Shown piece after piece: positions 5,388 through 5,745 of a stretch of 5,745 bases of DNA. The DNA is from Rhizobiales bacterium UBA697. GTDB taxonomy: Bacteria; Pseudomonadota; Alphaproteobacteria; Rhizobiales; Ancalomicrobiaceae. Both the position numbers and the translations under genes were made by a program. The stretch's first letter is position 1. Every line of letters begins with the position of its first letter. The DNA is taken from assembly GCA_002298965.1 (NCBI GenBank), contig DBMN01000003.1, forward strand, positions 474-6,218. Reading direction: 5' to 3'. Below the pieces are notes generated by a model. It had not been told where the DNA came from and ran no database searches. It saw nothing but the letters and a program-made list of their open reading frames with translations.

Positions 5388-5745
5388 ATGGATCCGTTCG
5401 AGACGCTGCGCGGCGAGATCCTTTCCGGTCGCCTGCCGCCGGGGACGCTGCTGCTCCAGGGCGATCTCGCCCGCCGTTTCGGCGTCAGCCGCATTCCGGT
5501 GCGCGATCTGCTCCAGCGCCTCGCCGCCGCCCGCCTCGTCACGGTCGAGCCCAATCGCGGCGCCCGCGTCGTCTCGCTGACGCGCGCCGAGCTGGAAGAG
5601 ATCTGGGACATGCGGGTGCTGCTCGAGGCCGATCTCGCGGCCCGCGCCACGCGCCTCGCCACGCCCGCCGACCACGACGCGCTCGCCCATGCCCTGCGCC
5701 GCTCCGATCTCGAGGCCGGTCGCCCCGGCTGGCGCGAGGGCGACC
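5388..5745 (+). CDS. GntR-family regulator, FadR/FCD type, cut off at the window edge
   Basis: The first 119 residues of a frame that runs open to the window end. Residues about 3-63 are a GntR winged helix: FETLRGEILSGRLPPGT, then LARRFGVSRIPVRDLLQRL for the helix-turn-helix (about 27-45), then VEPNRGARVVSLT for the wing. Residues 68-90 (LEEIWDMRVLLEADLAARA) begin a typical FCD effector-binding domain, which usually binds a small organic acid through a metal site; that part lies outside. The ATG at 5388 has GGGAG eight nt upstream (5375-5379); the ATG at 5380 is in another frame and gives no recognisable protein. The gene diverges from osmC and its start sits beside an 18-bp palindrome, so it probably regulates itself and osmC. 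Its ligand is unknown. Confidence 0.9.
   Translation, partial: MDPFETLRGEILSGRLPPGTLLLQGDLARRFGVSRIPVRDLLQRLAAARLVTVEPNRGARVVSLTRAELEEIWDMRVLLEADLAARATRLATPADHDALAHALRRSDLEAGRPGWREGD

Noticed and set aside
5380..5580. A short plus-strand frame starting at the ATG at 5380
   Set aside because: It overlaps the GntR gene in another frame and gives no recognisable protein, whereas the frame from 5388 is a clear GntR winged helix.

Overview
The window is high-GC, tightly packed bacterial DNA. Codon use is strongly GC-ending, and gene types and protein sequences look like Alphaproteobacteria, probably the Hyphomicrobiales (Rhizobiales). That placement is an inference from composition and protein style, not from a marker gene. 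It begins in the 3' end of a proline tRNA and ends inside a GntR-family regulator.

Layout. Bases 1-36 (+) are the last part of a tRNA-Pro. Every complete protein gene then lies on the minus strand, so in transcription order they read right to left: an OsmC-family peroxiredoxin (4855-5322), the MsrQ haem membrane subunit of the periplasmic methionine sulfoxide reductase (3898-4761), a PadR-family repressor with a His/Gly/Arg-rich N-terminal tail (3152-3829), a DUF2218 protein (2840-3142) that follows it by 9 nt, an EamA/DMT-type 10-TM exporter (1816-2709), and a B12-binding radical SAM protein (125-1705). The last ends at two hairpins facing the tRNA, one with a U-rich tail that looks like an intrinsic terminator. 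On the plus strand, a GntR/FCD regulator (5388 to the edge) diverges from the OsmC gene.

Regulation. The osmC/gntR divergent region carries a perfect 18-bp palindrome centred on GTATAC, overlapped by a second palindrome. It is the obvious operator for the GntR protein and could control both genes. The padR promoter region carries several TATCGAA-type half-sites between and around plausible -35/-10 elements, which fits autoregulation of padR-DUF2218.

Function. OsmC (organic hydroperoxides) and MsrQ (electron supply for methionine sulfoxide repair) suggest a small oxidative-damage set. MsrQ's usual partner MsrP is not next to it, which is the most checkable oddity. The radical SAM protein belongs to the B12-radical SAM/DUF4070 type that includes the hopanoid C-2 methylase HpnP, but no hopanoid gene is in view, so its substrate is open. 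I see no CRISPR, insertion sequence, prophage or clearly new system. The remaining long open frames on either strand are shadows typical of high-GC DNA.
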